Source of the DNA: Aplectana chamaeleonis
Lineage: Eukaryota > Nematoda > Chromadorea > Rhabditida > Cosmocercidae
Length of the DNA: 64,000 nucleotides
Assembly (NCBI GenBank): GCA_029168955.1
Contig: JAPDOI010000965.1
Coordinates: 62,001-126,000 of the forward strand
Direction: 5' to 3'
Shown: positions 12,076 to 22,659 of the stretch, one piece after another
Layout of the letters: each line of letters begins with the position of its first letter
Position numbering within the stretch: position 1 is the first letter of the stretch
The notes under the pieces: generated by a model
Told to the model about the DNA's origin: nothing
Database searches by the model: none
The model's input: only the letters and a program-made list of their open reading frames with translations
Program-made: the position numbers and the translations under genes

Positions 12076-13544
12076 ATAGATCCATGAGAAAACCCAACCC
12101 ACTGCATCTCGAGTTTCAGAATAGAGAACAAGACAGCTCTAGAAGCCTCGCAAAAAAATTATCTGCAACATTCGTAGTTGTTAAAAGACGCAGCATAAAC
12201 GCTCGTGAACGTGAATGAGATAACAATGTGAATGGAATCCTACGCGTTTTGAAGCTTTGAAAAGGATTCACTTTCTGCGAAGAATTGAGGCGAAGGAAGC
12301 GGCGTTTTGCGACGAGTTGAGACGCACAAAGCGCCACATTGCCATAACTTGCTTCAAAAAGGTGCGCTTTCAATTTGAAGTCATTTTTGAATTGCTTCCG
12401 AATCCTCCTATACAATAATTCTACAAAAAGTAGATTCAACAACATAAATATGTGAGAAATCCACCAGAAAAAATTTGAAAATTTCATATTCCCGCATGGA
12501 AAATCCTCATATTGGACTGAACAGAAGCTTATGATAGCAGAAATCTGTCGTGTTTCGATCTGTGATCAATGTGAATAAAAAAAAAGGAGATGCACATTTT
12601 TACAATATACCGGAACTAAAGAGACTTCGTCACATACCATTGCATTCGCTTCACTTAGAGGAGCAAGAAAGTTCTATTCGAAATCCAGTTTGACAGTTTT
12701 GAAGTGAGTTATAGCGATAAGGTGCTCTGTGAGCGCGTAGAAAAATGCCGCTAAACGCCGTTTTTAAAAATGATTGATTTGGTATTGTAGAGGCGCACAG
12801 CGAAACGGCGGGTTCAAAAAATTGAAGTAAATTATCTTTTAGTGAAACTTCAGCAATTGTTGCCATAGAACCACTAGAACAAGGATCAACTAGGAGGTAA
12901 AACTGGAATGCTCATTCAAGTTGTGATTATGAAGCGTCTTTGCATTGTTGTAATGCCCAATTATTCTTTGCGATTTTTGTTTGACGAGTTGCTTCTGGTG
13001 ATTCAGATGTGCAGAGAAAAAAAAACGAAGATCAAAATGAGAAGACCATGACTACCACATTCGAGATTTGCTGAGAAACATTACATTACCATTTGCAATT
13101 TCCGCATTTTTTTGCAAAAAAAAAGAACATTTGTAGAGCTAATTTCACAAACTAAGCAATGGAGAGAGACAGGGAAAGGAAAGACATTTGTGATTTCGTT
13201 CATTAAACCTCAAAGCTGTCTTGAATTAAATTATGACAAAGAATGACAATAAGCTAGAAAATCGGCTTGAAAAAGACAACTACACAAAAAAGAACAATGT
13301 GGAATGAAATCGATACCGTCGACATAACTCGGTGACGAGAAGCAGGTCAAAACGAGTAGAAGCAAGTCGATCGCGCGGCAGTATGTGGAGGGGGCGAATG
13401 TAAGTTCGAACGGACAGCTGAGAGTTCGAACGGAAGATGTCGGGACCTACGCCGACGTCGAGCGTTTCGCCCCTCGTCCGTTCGAACGCTGTTCAGATTG
13501 CTATTAGGCTGGGGTCGGACACGTTGAGTGCCTGAGTATGTCTC
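12076..13544. other. Degenerate repeat remains
   Basis: At 12184-12230 the sequence resembles the left terminus of the element at 15800-16260 (TTAA, then GCAGCATAAACGCTCGTGAACG). Two segments near 12300 and 12740 share GAGACGCACA-like cores with each other. At 13400-13490 inverted GTTCGAACGGA motifs flank a CG-rich centre. The minus frames 12116-12487 and 12651-12866 look partly protein-like but overlap these repeats. Confidence 0.35.
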
Positions 13545-13656
13545 GCTTATTTAGAGAAATTAAGATCTCGCAACTGGCATTTTTCATACAGCAGGAGACT
13601 ACTACACAACTGCATGAAAATCAAAAAAAATGCATGTCTCAGGGTGTACCGTGCCT
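13545..13656. repeat. Solo terminus abutting element Y
   Basis: About 110 bp form an inverted copy of the first 120 bp of the element starting at 13661. They meet at GTGCCTTTAAAGGCAC, sharing one TTAA. Confidence 0.6.
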
Positions 13657-13660
13657 TTAA

Positions 13661-14144
13661 AGGCACAGTACATCTCAGATATGAATTTTTGTGATTTCCA
13701 TTTGTTTGTGTAGTAGATCCCTTCTGTATAACACTTGCCAAGTGCGAGATCTCAATTCCTCCAGATAAGCGAGATATAAGCGACCACCACGAGCCCGACC
13801 CCCTTCACTCACCACCACAGGCCCGGCCCCTTCCCGATTTTCGACCTCGATATCGGCTGGATGAATGGATAAATTTCAACCGAGTCTACGTTCTTGAGTC
13901 CATTACCGACCCTTCTCATATTACTGGCTCGCTCTCGTGCAACGATTGCGAATGAAAGGAAATACTGGCCTAGGACAACTCGTCCACCAATTGGTCGCCA
14001 TCAAATAACAGGCTTTTTTGAAGAGCCATAACTCCTTTCGTAGGGGGTCTTGAACGATTTCAAGGATACCACTGTTATCAGCGTGTGACCGTCTCCAACA
14101 CAAGCATGAAAACTGAAAAACAATTTCCTGGGTGTACTGTGCCT
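13661..14144. mobile_element. TTAA element Y (484 bp), diverged family A relative
   Basis: TTAA at 13657-13660 and 14145-14148 bounds 484 bp with ends AGGCACAGTACA and TGTACTGTGCCT. Inside, 13970-14060 keeps family A phrases such as GGACAACTCGTCCACCA in diverged form. No coding capacity. Confidence 0.7.
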
Positions 14145-14148
14145 TTAA

Positions 14149-14492
14149 ATCCTAGGTTGGACTTTGGAGTTTTACACGACATCAAGTTTGCGCACCTTTT
14201 AACTCTGCTCAAAAACCTAGAAGTAGCCTTATAATAGGTGAAAGATGGCCAACTGGTCCCAAGAGTAGGTCAGGAATTGTTAACCGTTGCATAGGAAGTT
14301 GAATCCACATGTTGTACACGTTAAAACAGCCGTAAAGTTTACCAATTAACAACATCTTCGCTCGCGTCATGTATTCGTAGCTCACTTATACGACGTCATC
14401 GACTCATTTTTCAGAAGCTCCATTAGAGTTGGGTTGCAAACATCGCACACATACATATAGCACTCAGGAAGTGAGTCACATTTGGACACAGG
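14149..14492. other. Stretch with nothing recognised
   Basis: No gene, RNA or repeat signal seen. Confidence 0.4.
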
Positions 14493-15148
14493 CTCGGACA
14501 GTCGGGGCCTAGTACGTCGGCACAATACCGTTAGTACGTCGGCACAAAGGGATCGGCAGCACCTGTGCTGTAGCTGCTGGTAACAGCAGGATATGCTGGC
14601 AACGACCAGGAGCTCCTGTTGTTTGTGCTGGCGTACTAACGCTTTGTTTATCGTGGCACGCGTACTATTGCCAGCCACTCACTCCTAGTGTCTGCTGACA
14701 CTCTTCCATTGATTTGTCTAATACGAATGAACATTGCAGCATCCTCTTGTACGACGGCGGCGGGTATATAAGGCGGCCAGTCTCGCTGAGGGGGCAGTTG
14801 GCCGTTTGAGGCCAGTCCGAGGAGGTGACCTTGTGTCACTGTACGGAAGTTAATTTTTGGAACGCTGAGGGGATCATCCCCATCGCCCATCGCGAGGGAA
14901 GCCTCCTGGTTGCGGACCACGGCGGGGATGTTCTCCTTGCTGCTGGCCGTGGCAAGAATTATATCAAACACCGATAAGGAGGGTGGCAGTCCAAATTCTG
15001 TCGATAATGAGCGTTAGTATGCTAGCATACGTTGGCTGGATATGCTGCCGCAATCTGCAGCTCCTGCACACAACGAGCGTTAGTATGCCAGGATTGCCCT
15101 GGCGTACTAACGGTATTGTGCCGACGTACTAAGCCCCGACTGTCTGAG
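14493..15148. mobile_element. Inverted-repeat element I (656 bp)
   Basis: The left end (CTCGGACAGTCGGGGC, TAGTACGTCGGCACAAT) is the inverse of the right end with two differences over more than 40 bp. Subterminal copies of CGTTAGTACG/CGTACTAACG lie just inside both ends. It encloses one minus-strand frame (14648-14971). No target duplication was resolved. Confidence 0.75.
14648..14971 (-). CDS. Unrecognised frame inside element I
   Basis: 107 codons with protein-like composition. By eye it is weakly alignable to the minus frame at 19313-19726 (KI..R.VT, then LP, W, VV and R/I positions), and the DNA around TTTTTGGAACGCTGAGGGGA is also similar. The element may therefore carry a fragment of a transposon-encoded or captured protein. 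No named domain was recognised. Confidence 0.3.
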   Translation of the reverse strand: MFDIILATASSKENIPAVVRNQEASLAMGDGDDPLSVPKINFRTVTQGHLLGLASNGQLPPQRDWPPYIPAAVVQEDAAMFIRIRQINGRVSADTRSEWLAIVRVPR

Positions 15149-15383
15149 GGAAAAATAAGTGCACAAATTCTCGCGTAAGATCTCTACGACATGTCTAGCC
15201 TTTACCTTTCATTTATGTTGATAATGCGGGTTCTTGTCTTGTGCCTACCGCAGCTACTTCTCAGTTTCACTGAGGTAGGCCATCTTAGTAATAAGTTATG
15301 TCTATTAGTCATGGCTCTAAGTCACAAAATGAACACAATCTCCACAACTATTCCACTTCAATGATCTAAAACATCGTGGTTAA

Positions 15384-16329
15384 AGGCAGTGTCCACGATA
15401 AAATCAGTCTCCGAGTTTCCACCGGAAATCGAGAGGTCCAAGTCCAACTTCACCAGTAACGTTTAAAAAAAGGGCTAGGAACAAGCAGAAAGGCGCCCTA
15501 TACGGCCCTGAACTTGAGTGTTCCGCGCACGAAACGCCCACTCCTTTCACCCGCCTCTGATCCGTAAATAACTGGAAAACCCATTTTAAGGAACCAGCAT
15601 ACATGCAGTGGTCCACTCCGCTTAACTAAACTTATCCCATTTGATGATCCATTACCTTCTAAGACTGAAATTTTGAATCGGGAAACTTTATCGGTAGCCG
15701 TGGAGGGAGTGGGCGTTGCGTGAGCGGAACACTCAAATTAGGGCCGTATAGGGCTCGCTCGTACTCGTTTTTAGCCGTTGTTCCAACGTTTCTGGTTAAA
15801 GGCAGCATACACGCTCGTAAACGTGATTGAGATAACTACGGAAATAGAATGGTATGGCCCAGATTACAACGCCCACGCATTTTGAAGTGTCAAAAACGGC
15901 CCACAATGCCGCTACATGAGTTAGAAGTTGGCCCCGCCATGCATTTGCACGCCCCCTGTATTTGCCCTTTTCCTTTAACGCAAGGTTGCTGGGTCATATT
16001 CACCGTCGGTACTGTTGGTAGATTGCCTAACAAGTGAACCACACACGTCACTGACGGCGAAGATGGCCCAGCAACCCTACGTTGGAGGAAAATGGCAAAT
16101 TCAGGGGGCGTGAAAATACAGGGCGGGGTCAACTTCTAACTCATGTAGCGGCGTGTTGGTTCATTTTTGACACTTCAAAATGCGTAGGCATTATGTTGCA
16201 AGCCATACGGTTCGATTCATATTGTTATCCCAACCACGTTTACGAGCGTGTATGCTGCCTTTAAATAGGGCTCGAACCTCTCGATTTCCGGTGAAAACTC
16301 GGAGACTGATTTTATCGTGGACACTGCCT
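15384..16329. mobile_element. TTAA element C, interrupted by element B
   Basis: TTAA at 15380-15383 and 16330-16333 bounds an element with 5' end AGGCAGTGTCCACGATAAAA and the matching inverted 3' end. The inverted match extends through CTCCGAGTTTCCACCGG. Element B (15800-16260) sits in its centre. Without B, C would be about 480 bp, the family length. C shares its right TTAA with the next element. Confidence 0.85.
15800..16260. mobile_element. TTAA element B (461 bp), nested in C
   Basis: TTAA at 15796-15799 and 16261-16264 surrounds 461 bp with ends AGGCAGCATACACGCTCGTA and the inverse. The whole element is a long imperfect palindrome centred near 16030 (GTTGCTGGGTCAT pairs with ATGGCCCAGCAAC). 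Relatives are 27143-27634 and a terminus near 12184. Confidence 0.85.
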
Positions 16330-16333
16330 TTAA

Positions 16334-16758
16334 AGGCAGTGTTCACGATAAAAATCGTTTTTCTGTTTCGGAGTAGGGAAAGGGAACGGAGTAATGGTCC
16401 CTCAAAAATTGAGCTAAGGAAACATGGTGGACGAGTTGTCCGAGGCTTGTAACTTCCGTCTTTTGGCGCCGATGTATGCGAGCTGACCTGAATAAAGAGA
16501 GAAGTCAAGAATGAAGGGAAGAACGGGGCCAATAATCGAAAACCGTCGCTCATCTCACGATTTCAAGCTTCCATTCGTTCACGTCGGTGGGCGGGCAATG
16601 CGGTTTCGGGGTTTGCCTTGCGCTCAAAGTGCTAACTTCGGGCTCTTTTGTGGCTCTTCCTGGCTCGTTTTCATGCGTTCTTTCGGCGTTAACACAATGT
16701 CCTTCCACTACCCATTCCTAGTGGGATTTCAAACACTTTTTTATCGTGAACACTGCCT
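16334..16758. mobile_element. Family A TTAA MITE, copy 2 (425 bp)
   Basis: Begins directly after the TTAA shared with element C and ends in CACTGCCT followed by TTGA, a one-base change from TTAA. It matches copy 1 with an internal deletion of about 60 bp near its left end. It lies head-to-tail with C, consistent with insertion into C's own target duplication. Confidence 0.85.
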
Positions 16759-16820
16759 TTGAGCGTTCAGTAGCTATTCATTTGGGGCCTCCTGCCCCCA
16801 CATCTGTCTTTCGCATACAG

Positions 16821-17654
16821 TCTACAGCAACGAAAAAAAGCGACTGTGCCGTTGCGTCATTCCACTTAGCATACTGTAAGTTGTGCCACAAACAACGACA
16901 ACTTTGTAATTTTCCAATAAATTTCGAAGAAGAAACACCGGAAATGTTGATAAGGGTGAGTTTTGCCAACATCCCCCCCACACGCGCACACATTAATACA
17001 CCTAGAGCCTCTATCATAGATACACGCAAGAATAACTAGAGCAAATGAAAAATAACCAAAAAATGGGAATAACAGAGGAGAATTCATTTTCGTTGTTATT
17101 CCTGCGTGTATCGCTCCAGCCGCGAAGCGGTTTTGCTACATAGTGTTGCTAGTACTAGTTTCGCTAGCGTTCCATGAAATCATTTTTTTTTTGTCATGAA
17201 ACAATGGTGAACTGCGAAATTCCTCATGTCTGTCCGGCTTACAGTTTTCGATTAAGGCGCGATCGATAGACGTTAGCTGAATGCAGCAAGGAAAAAAATG
17301 ACTAAAGCCAAGCATACTCTGGTTGGATTGCAGTACAAGCCCGCAATTCTACCCTTTGTTTTGAAAGTATTTATTCAACTTCCTAAGCCTCCAACGGCAA
17401 GAAAAATTCAAGACTCATATTTGTGAGTGCTAGTTGCTCACAAACTGAAAACGTTCCGTTTTATTTCCAGTCAGCGTGTCTACGTCTTGTCTACTGCCGA
17501 ATATGGTGATAATCGGCAGCATGATTTCCAGTGTCATCAGAAAAAGTGTGCAGAGACTGCAATGGAGAAGAACACTCCATCCAAATTTGGTCGATTTGAG
17601 AAAGATATTGAGAAGACTCTTCATCAGCTGATAGCATCTTATCTCGAGCAGTGA
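16821..17654 (+). CDS. Predicted multi-exon host gene, function unknown
   Basis: The best supported part is a 48-nt intron (17423-17470, GTGAGT..TTTATTTCCAG) joining an open exon that ends at 17422 to the terminal exon 17471-17654 (stop TGA) in matching phase. The upstream exon is open at least from the ATG at 17298, which would give 102 residues ending LHQLIASYLEQ. Further upstream, 16821-16955 is exon-like: acceptor CGCATACAG, Cys pairs in YCKLCHKQRQLC, donor AGG|GTGAGT. It is phase-compatible with an exon starting at 17334, or through a small exon at about 17237-17263. The protein was not recognised. Elements C, B and A2 lie immediately upstream. Confidence 0.5.
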
Positions 17655-17805
17655 ATCCAGTTATCGAACTCTCATTCCGGGAGATTTGTAAAATTGAGAA
17701 CCTATAAATGATTATTTGACTGAAATTCGCTACTTGTCAATGCTGTGCCTATTAATTGATCTGTATTGCTTGAAGCCTGTTCAAGATTGTCACTGATCTT
17801 TATTT

Positions 17806-17843
17806 GGCTAATGCGTGTCGGCAAAATCGCCTTCTTCAGGGCC
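17806..17843 (-). ncRNA. Hammerhead-ribozyme motif, Penelope locus 3 (degenerate)
   Basis: On the minus strand GGCC and AGCC pair as stem I, CTGAAGA matches the core CUGANGA, AGGC/GCC can form stem II, and GACAC replaces GAAAC. Minimal hammerheads in the flanks of Penelope-like elements are established. Here one core base is lost, so activity is unlikely. Confidence 0.55.
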
Positions 17844-17993
17844 TGAAAAAGTCAAGACAAATGCACGAAACTGGCCTTTCAAACCCTATCAGCGGTCAGT
17901 CTGAATTCGTCTCACTACTAACAATTAATTAACAAGGTCTAAACTCGATTTAGTCTCACCTCCCGATTGCTGTTGCAGCACTACCAAAAGCGT

Positions 17994-18181
17994 TCAGTAA
18001 CCAGCAATGAAATGATCAGAATTGAAACGAGTTCTCACAGGAGCCGAGGGTGCTAGCTCATTTTCATATCGCCGGTCACAGTATCGTATGAAAGGGTCGA
18101 AGTTGGCAGTGGTGGAAATGCATTCTTTCCGGCGATTCGTTGCTGGATTCTTGTTTTGAATCCAAAACGCTATTGAGAAAC
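17994..18181 (-). pseudogene. Penelope-like element, C-terminal tail (minus part of locus 3)
   Basis: The minus frame contains SFSIAFWIQNKNPATNRRKE. It aligns with the last segment of the GIY-YIG endonuclease region of the locus 1 element (ALEAFWISARDPKVNRKDE). It is followed 150 bp downstream by the ribozyme motif, as in the other loci. It stops abruptly at about 18181, where the opposite-strand part begins. Confidence 0.65.
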
Positions 18182-18586
18182 TCCGTATTTGAATGTAGAG
18201 ATTGCTGTACAAGGTGGTGGATACAAAACTAGGTGGTACCGAAAGCTGAGCAATAAGAATAGCATCGTCCACTTTCTATTCTCTCATCCTTCGCACACGA
18301 AAAGATCTATGGTGAGGAATATGTTCCGTACAGCAATCAGCGTTAGCACTAGCACCGAGGAAATAAGTAGGTCCATCGATCGAGCTCGTGGCATAGCTGA
18401 AGTCAACAGTTATGGTATCCCAGACGCTCGCAAAAGCTGTAGACTTCATCGGATCGCCAACCGCATCGATCGAACACACTCTGAAAAGATCGTTCTCTGC
18501 TTACCTTCCATCTCAGATGAATTGAGCCATGACATTCAGCAATGCTTGACGAGGTTGAATCCGGACCAACAGGCGTGAATGGTTTC

Positions 18587-18719
18587 CGCATTCGATTGAG
18601 TCTTACGCATGGACCAGGCGGCTGGCCGTGAGGTGTTGGCGGCATCACTGGCCAACGGGGTTTCGATTCGCGAACGGCGATCAGCCGTCGCAGCCCCGTC
18701 CATTCATCAGACTTAGTTT
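18587..18719 (-). mobile_element. Small inverted-end element D, copy 1
   Basis: About 130 bp inserted in the Penelope frame. On the minus strand it begins AAGTCTGATGAATGGACGGG and ends near GTCCATGCGTAAGACT. It is about 75% like the insert at 40609-40762, which interrupts the RTE element. Both have partly inverted ends (CTAGTCTG type). Confidence 0.65.
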
Positions 18720-18861
18720 ATGAACTCTATGGTCAGTATCCCACCCAACAAATTGAAAAGCCTTCCAGTAAGTAACCGCATCTACGATCAACTTTGCAAC
18801 ACCCACAATTGTGTTATCTGTGTTTCTGAAAAACAAGGTGATTGCATCTGCACTGGCGTTA

Positions 18862-19051
18862 CAGTTCATCTACGCATTGCCGTTCAGTCCGCAACGTGCA
18901 CGCTGATGCGGTGGGAACACCCGGGCCCCCGAGGCAAAAACAGCCCGGGTGATCCCACCTCCCTGTCTGAGGACATTAGCAACCGCGCCGCAGCACGCTT
19001 TCGAAATCAGCGTGCACTTTGCGGGCTGAACGCGTATGCGTAGATGAATTG
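18862..19051. mobile_element. TA-flanked MITE (190 bp)
   Basis: TA at 18860-18861 and 19052-19053. The inverted ends of about 43 bp start CAGTTCATCTACGCAT and finish ATGCGTAGATGAATTG. Removing the element and one TA rejoins the Penelope frame exactly (GV then IYMITC), which fixes the boundaries. CAGT ends with TA duplication are typical of the Tc1/mariner superfamily. No transposase inside. Confidence 0.9.
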
Positions 19052-19312
19052 TATTTACATGATCACCTGCGAACAATGCGGTGACGTCTATATAAGCGAA
19101 ACAGGGAGGCCTCTTCTCGTAAGGATAAAGGAGCATATGGATAGGAAGTCTAAGGCGCCAATCAACCCACTGGGTGCAAATCGCATCTCAAAGACAGTGT
19201 TGGCGATGAAATTTGGTTATCGAGTTTGCTACACGATAGGCTGCCGTGGGTACCTGACTTCACTACCCCAACGAAAGAATTGCAGAAAACGCACTACTTT
19301 TGTTGAAAAATG

Positions 19313-19726
19313 CTAACTATTTTCCAAGAGTTTCCTGCGGTGGACGAGTGAAATGGACCTTGCTATGCGCAAGTGGACGAGTCTTCCGCCACCAACACCG
19401 CGATTTCTAATCAATGTCAGGGTCACCCGCTCAGACATTCTGGCGTTTCTAACGAGCACTGAACCGTCCCATTTCGACCTGTGCGGGGCAAACGGCAGAG
19501 TTCCCGCATGGCCATTCAGGTCTGCGTTCAGGGCCTGCCAAAAAGTCACTCTCTGGACGATTTTTGACCGCTGAGGGGTCTCCCCCACGGTCCTCAGCGA
19601 GAGAAGCTCTCTCGCGGTTGACAGTGACGTGGATGATGTCCCTGACGCGGACCGCGACATGGACCGTGTCCTTGTTGGGGGAGACCAGCTCCTATTGAAA
19701 TGATGGGACGCCGCCCCTAGCACCAC
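19313..19726 (-). CDS. Unrecognised 137-codon frame
   Basis: A long minus frame with protein-like composition (FWQALNADLNGHAGTLPFAP; SKWDGSVLVRNARMSERVT). It shows weak similarity to the frame in element I (14648-14971) at both DNA and protein level. No start context, splice sites or domain could be assigned. It may belong to a decayed DNA transposon. Confidence 0.3.
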   Translation of the reverse strand: MVLGAASHHFNRSWSPPTRTRSMSRSASGTSSTSLSTARELLSLRTVGETPQRSKIVQRVTFWQALNADLNGHAGTLPFAPHRSKWDGSVLVRNARMSERVTLTLIRNRGVGGGRLVHLRIARSISLVHRRKLLENS

Positions 19727-19782
19727 GTGCTTCTATAATATAACGACGACCTCCTTTGCCGTTGTAAATCTAATCTAGCATG

Positions 19783-19880
19783 GTCGAAACCTGCAAACGG
19801 CAGTGAATCGCCGGATATCGCGGGCGGAACCGAACATCATCGAAACCTGCAAATGGCAGTGAATCGCCGGATATAGCGGG
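19783..19880. repeat. Two direct 41-bp repeats
   Basis: TCGAAACCTGCAAACGGCAG and the following 21 bp occur at 19783-19823 and again at 19840-19880 with two differences, period 57. Confidence 0.9.
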
Positions 19881-22324
19881 GCATACGGCGGATTTGGGGC
19901 ACCCGCTTTGCCCATTTTTTTCGTTTCTTACGGGAGCGGTTTAGATTATGACCCGCGTTTGCTGCGCGTTACAAACCATACAATGCCTGAGTTGACGGCA
20001 AAAACTAGACCCAAAGAGGCCGGCCTTGCCCACTGGGTAATCTTCAAAAACTTTCGCCCCTAAGAATTTGAATCCGTTTTTTCAACACTGTTATGCTTCT
20101 AAGGGATACCACAATTGTTTTTCGAAGATATCTCAAGGACGGAGTTTATCGTAAACAGTGCCTTTTAGGAACGAGTTACTCACAATGTCTATTACAAATG
20201 GGTGTGCACCATTAGTATAAAATCAACTAGTGGGACTGTAATTAGTGATGGTTCGCACCTCGACTCAGTTTACCAGAAGGTATAATTATCTCCCTCGACT
20301 CAGAAACTTTCGCCCACTCCGCACGGCGACTAGATCGCCGCAACGCGACGATGTTGTGTTCCTTCGTATCCCTCTTGGAGGATAATAAGAGGAGGCATTG
20401 GCATCGTTCTGAATGAGACGCTCCTACTGGCTCTGCCATAGGCAAAGAAAGAGGCATGGTATTCTCATTGATTGATTTTAAAGGAATGTAACGAGTATCG
20501 AACGGATATGGATATAAAATGAAATCAGGAGTTATCTCTTTTAATAAGAATTGAATGGTATTCAATTAGGTAAATCAATGTGGATACGTGGAACACGAAA
20601 ATTGAATTATGTGATGGAATCTATGGACTTTAAAAGAAATAATCACCGAAATAAAATATTATAATACTCATCGAGAAAATCATGAAATAATCATGGAAAA
20701 GAAATTTTTATTTAAAATAAAAAAAAGATAAAGTTCTGAGGCTTATCAATCTTCTGGGGATGCGCCACACATTCGACTTCCATTCAGAATCGTAGAAGCT
20801 TTTAAATGTGTATTGGGCCTATGCAACGACTTGCGGGAGCCAGCCGATGTCCAAGTCAGTGTTTTCATCCTCCCAGACAAGTCTGATACCAATTTACCGA
20901 CCCCGCAGGGATAGAAGTTTGGTTGACCCTGGGCAAGGATCAATCATTCGACCGTGTGCGTGACAGGGGAGAGGGACTTTAGGATAAAATCAGAGATCAA
21001 TTATGTAATTAAAAACTCGTTAGCGCTGTTCGCACCTCGGCAAGTCCGCCAGAAGGCCCCTCCCACCTCGAGAGAGAGAGCAGGCAGCTAAGATCGCGCG
21101 GCGGTTTCCGCGCGGCGAGTTATGCAGGTTCAATTGCTACCTCTCGGATTATGATTGGACTACAGACGGTAACCGATCCACTGCCAGTATATTGATTAGG
21201 AGGATTGACAGCACATGTTTATTAGATATTACATGAGCATGCAGTATTACGTTTCCTAAATATTTGAACGCAAAATAATTATGTAAGATCCACTAGATGA
21301 TTACACGCGGAAAATTCTTAATTCACATAAGTATTTGGTGACAAAAGTACTAAAGAACCACACAGCTGAGTTTGTTGCAAAACGCGACATCTTCTTGCAG
21401 TACTCCACAATCTCGTCTCGAGAAACGTCAGTGCTTCATTACACGTTGATGAAACGGTCTACGATTAGCTCATACCCACCTGCTTGTACCAACAAAAGTA
21501 AAAAAAATTTTTCGTTAATATTACAATTATTTTATTGACTTTTTTATGCAAATGCTTATTCGTTGAAAAATTTCCCACTCTGGGCACTCGCATGAAACGT
21601 GGGTTAGCGAGCTTTGAATTTGTAAGTAGGAGAAAATGATGGATAGGCAAGTTATCCGCAAAATAAACTGGGCCGCATGGAGGACCCAATTTACCTGTTC
21701 AAAAGCTCCTTAGCGTGGAATGTATGAGTGCCCCCACACAGTCGAGTGATTTTCATGCGTGCACAAGGTCAAGGAAAACAGTGGCATCGAACACAGAACT
21801 GGTGATTGACTAATTAGCATCCTTGCAACAGATTCAAAGCTCCACTGATGAACTCACTGCAGCGTCTTCTGTGGCAAGAAACGCTTTGAGTTGCGACTAA
21901 ACTTCCAAAGCCACAATCCGTTCAGAAGAACGATCAAGATTATGCTTGGGGGCCTTTCTTCAGTTTGTTCAACCCTATCTGTTCAGTGAATCAGATGAGA
22001 ATTTTTCCCAATTTTTAAGGCCCAATACAAATTCATTGTTGATAGGTGTAGCCAGCTGCGTGGTATTGCCGTACTCGGAGCCGACGTTTTCTGAAGGCCC
22101 CTACTCGAGCCGTGCGCAACTACAGACTTAGAGGGTTTCACGTCAAAATTGACACCTGTTCTATTCATACATAGGAATGAATATTGTCCCTTGCGTTTCT
22201 GAATGCTGTGCTATTCAGACTTCGTACATCCTTATCTAATAATTGAGGGCATAGTTCGTCACATTACTCAGAACGGTATTGTAAACCATTCCACCCTTTC
22301 GGGCGAGCACAAAAAATTATCATA
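19881..22324. other. Unassigned stretch with scattered repeat traces
   Basis: A family A-like right terminus (GTTTATCGTAAACAGTGCCT) lies at about 20142-20165 without a visible left end. GTTCGCACCTCG with CCAGAAGG recurs at 20249 and 21030 in direct orientation, a weak hint of a decayed repeat pair. 20560-20740 is very A+T-rich. No gene recognised. Confidence 0.3.
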
Positions 22325-22330
22325 TTTATT
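22325..22330 (-). terminator. Poly(A) signal AATAAA
   Basis: AATAAA on the minus strand, 72 bp beyond the stop codon of the terminal exon at 22402-22453. Confidence 0.45.
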
Positions 22331-22401
22331 TGCATAAAATAATAAAACACACAAGAGGAAAAAAGATTTCTATCCATCGCATATTCACAGAAGTCAACCA
22401 A

Positions 22402-22650
22402 TCACATTCCGAACCGTGTTGGAGGCTTAGTATTCACAACGCTGATCTTCGACCTGAAAATACACATTAAAACAATGGTAGAGAAAGAAGAAACTTCTAT
22501 CTCGTAGCATAAGTCTTCATCATGTTCAATTTGCAGCACTTTTTAGTAACAGTAGCATTAATTCTTCAAGTTTGTCCAAGTGTAAATGGCCCTACTATGT
22601 TTATTTGACTAATTTCATGGTTATACTCGGGAAATTTGATGAAAAACCAC
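22402..22650 (-). CDS. Predicted 3' exons of a host gene
   Basis: Minus strand. A terminal exon at 22402-22453 follows the strong acceptor TGTATTTTCAG and reads SKISVVNTKPPTRFGM then TGA, with a poly(A) signal downstream. A second exon-like block at 22526-22591 reads GHLHLDKLEELMLLLLKSAAN then TGA, and is phase-compatible with an open frame ending at donor CGA|GTATAA (22626-22627), though that intron would be only about 35 nt. How the two blocks connect (alternative last exons or one gene) is unresolved. Family unknown. Confidence 0.4.
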
Positions 22651-22659
22651 TGGAGAAAA

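Larger units (their letters stand above)
18182..19280 (+). pseudogene. Penelope-like element, RT thumb and GIY-YIG (plus part of locus 3)
   Basis: The plus frames read WYRKLSNKNSIVHF, then HTKRSMVRNMFRTA, then the IPPNKLKSLPVSNRIYDQL block, and finally IYMITCEQCGDVYISETGRP of the GIY-YIG domain. The reading is broken by two insertions (about 18587-18719 and 18862-19051) and fades after LGANRIS near 19190. Together with the minus part it covers adjacent, non-overlapping segments of one element in opposite orientation, which resembles a 5' inversion. Confidence 0.75.

Noticed and set aside
18587..18719. Element D as a tRNA-derived SINE
   Set aside because: GGTTTCGATTCGCG resembles a B box, but the inverted CTAGTCTG ends and lack of an A box at the right distance favour a small foldback DNA element.
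20240..21140. LTR pair of a retrotransposon
   Set aside because: The two direct GTTCGCACCTCG segments share only about 30 bp and no gag, pol or primer-binding site lies between them.
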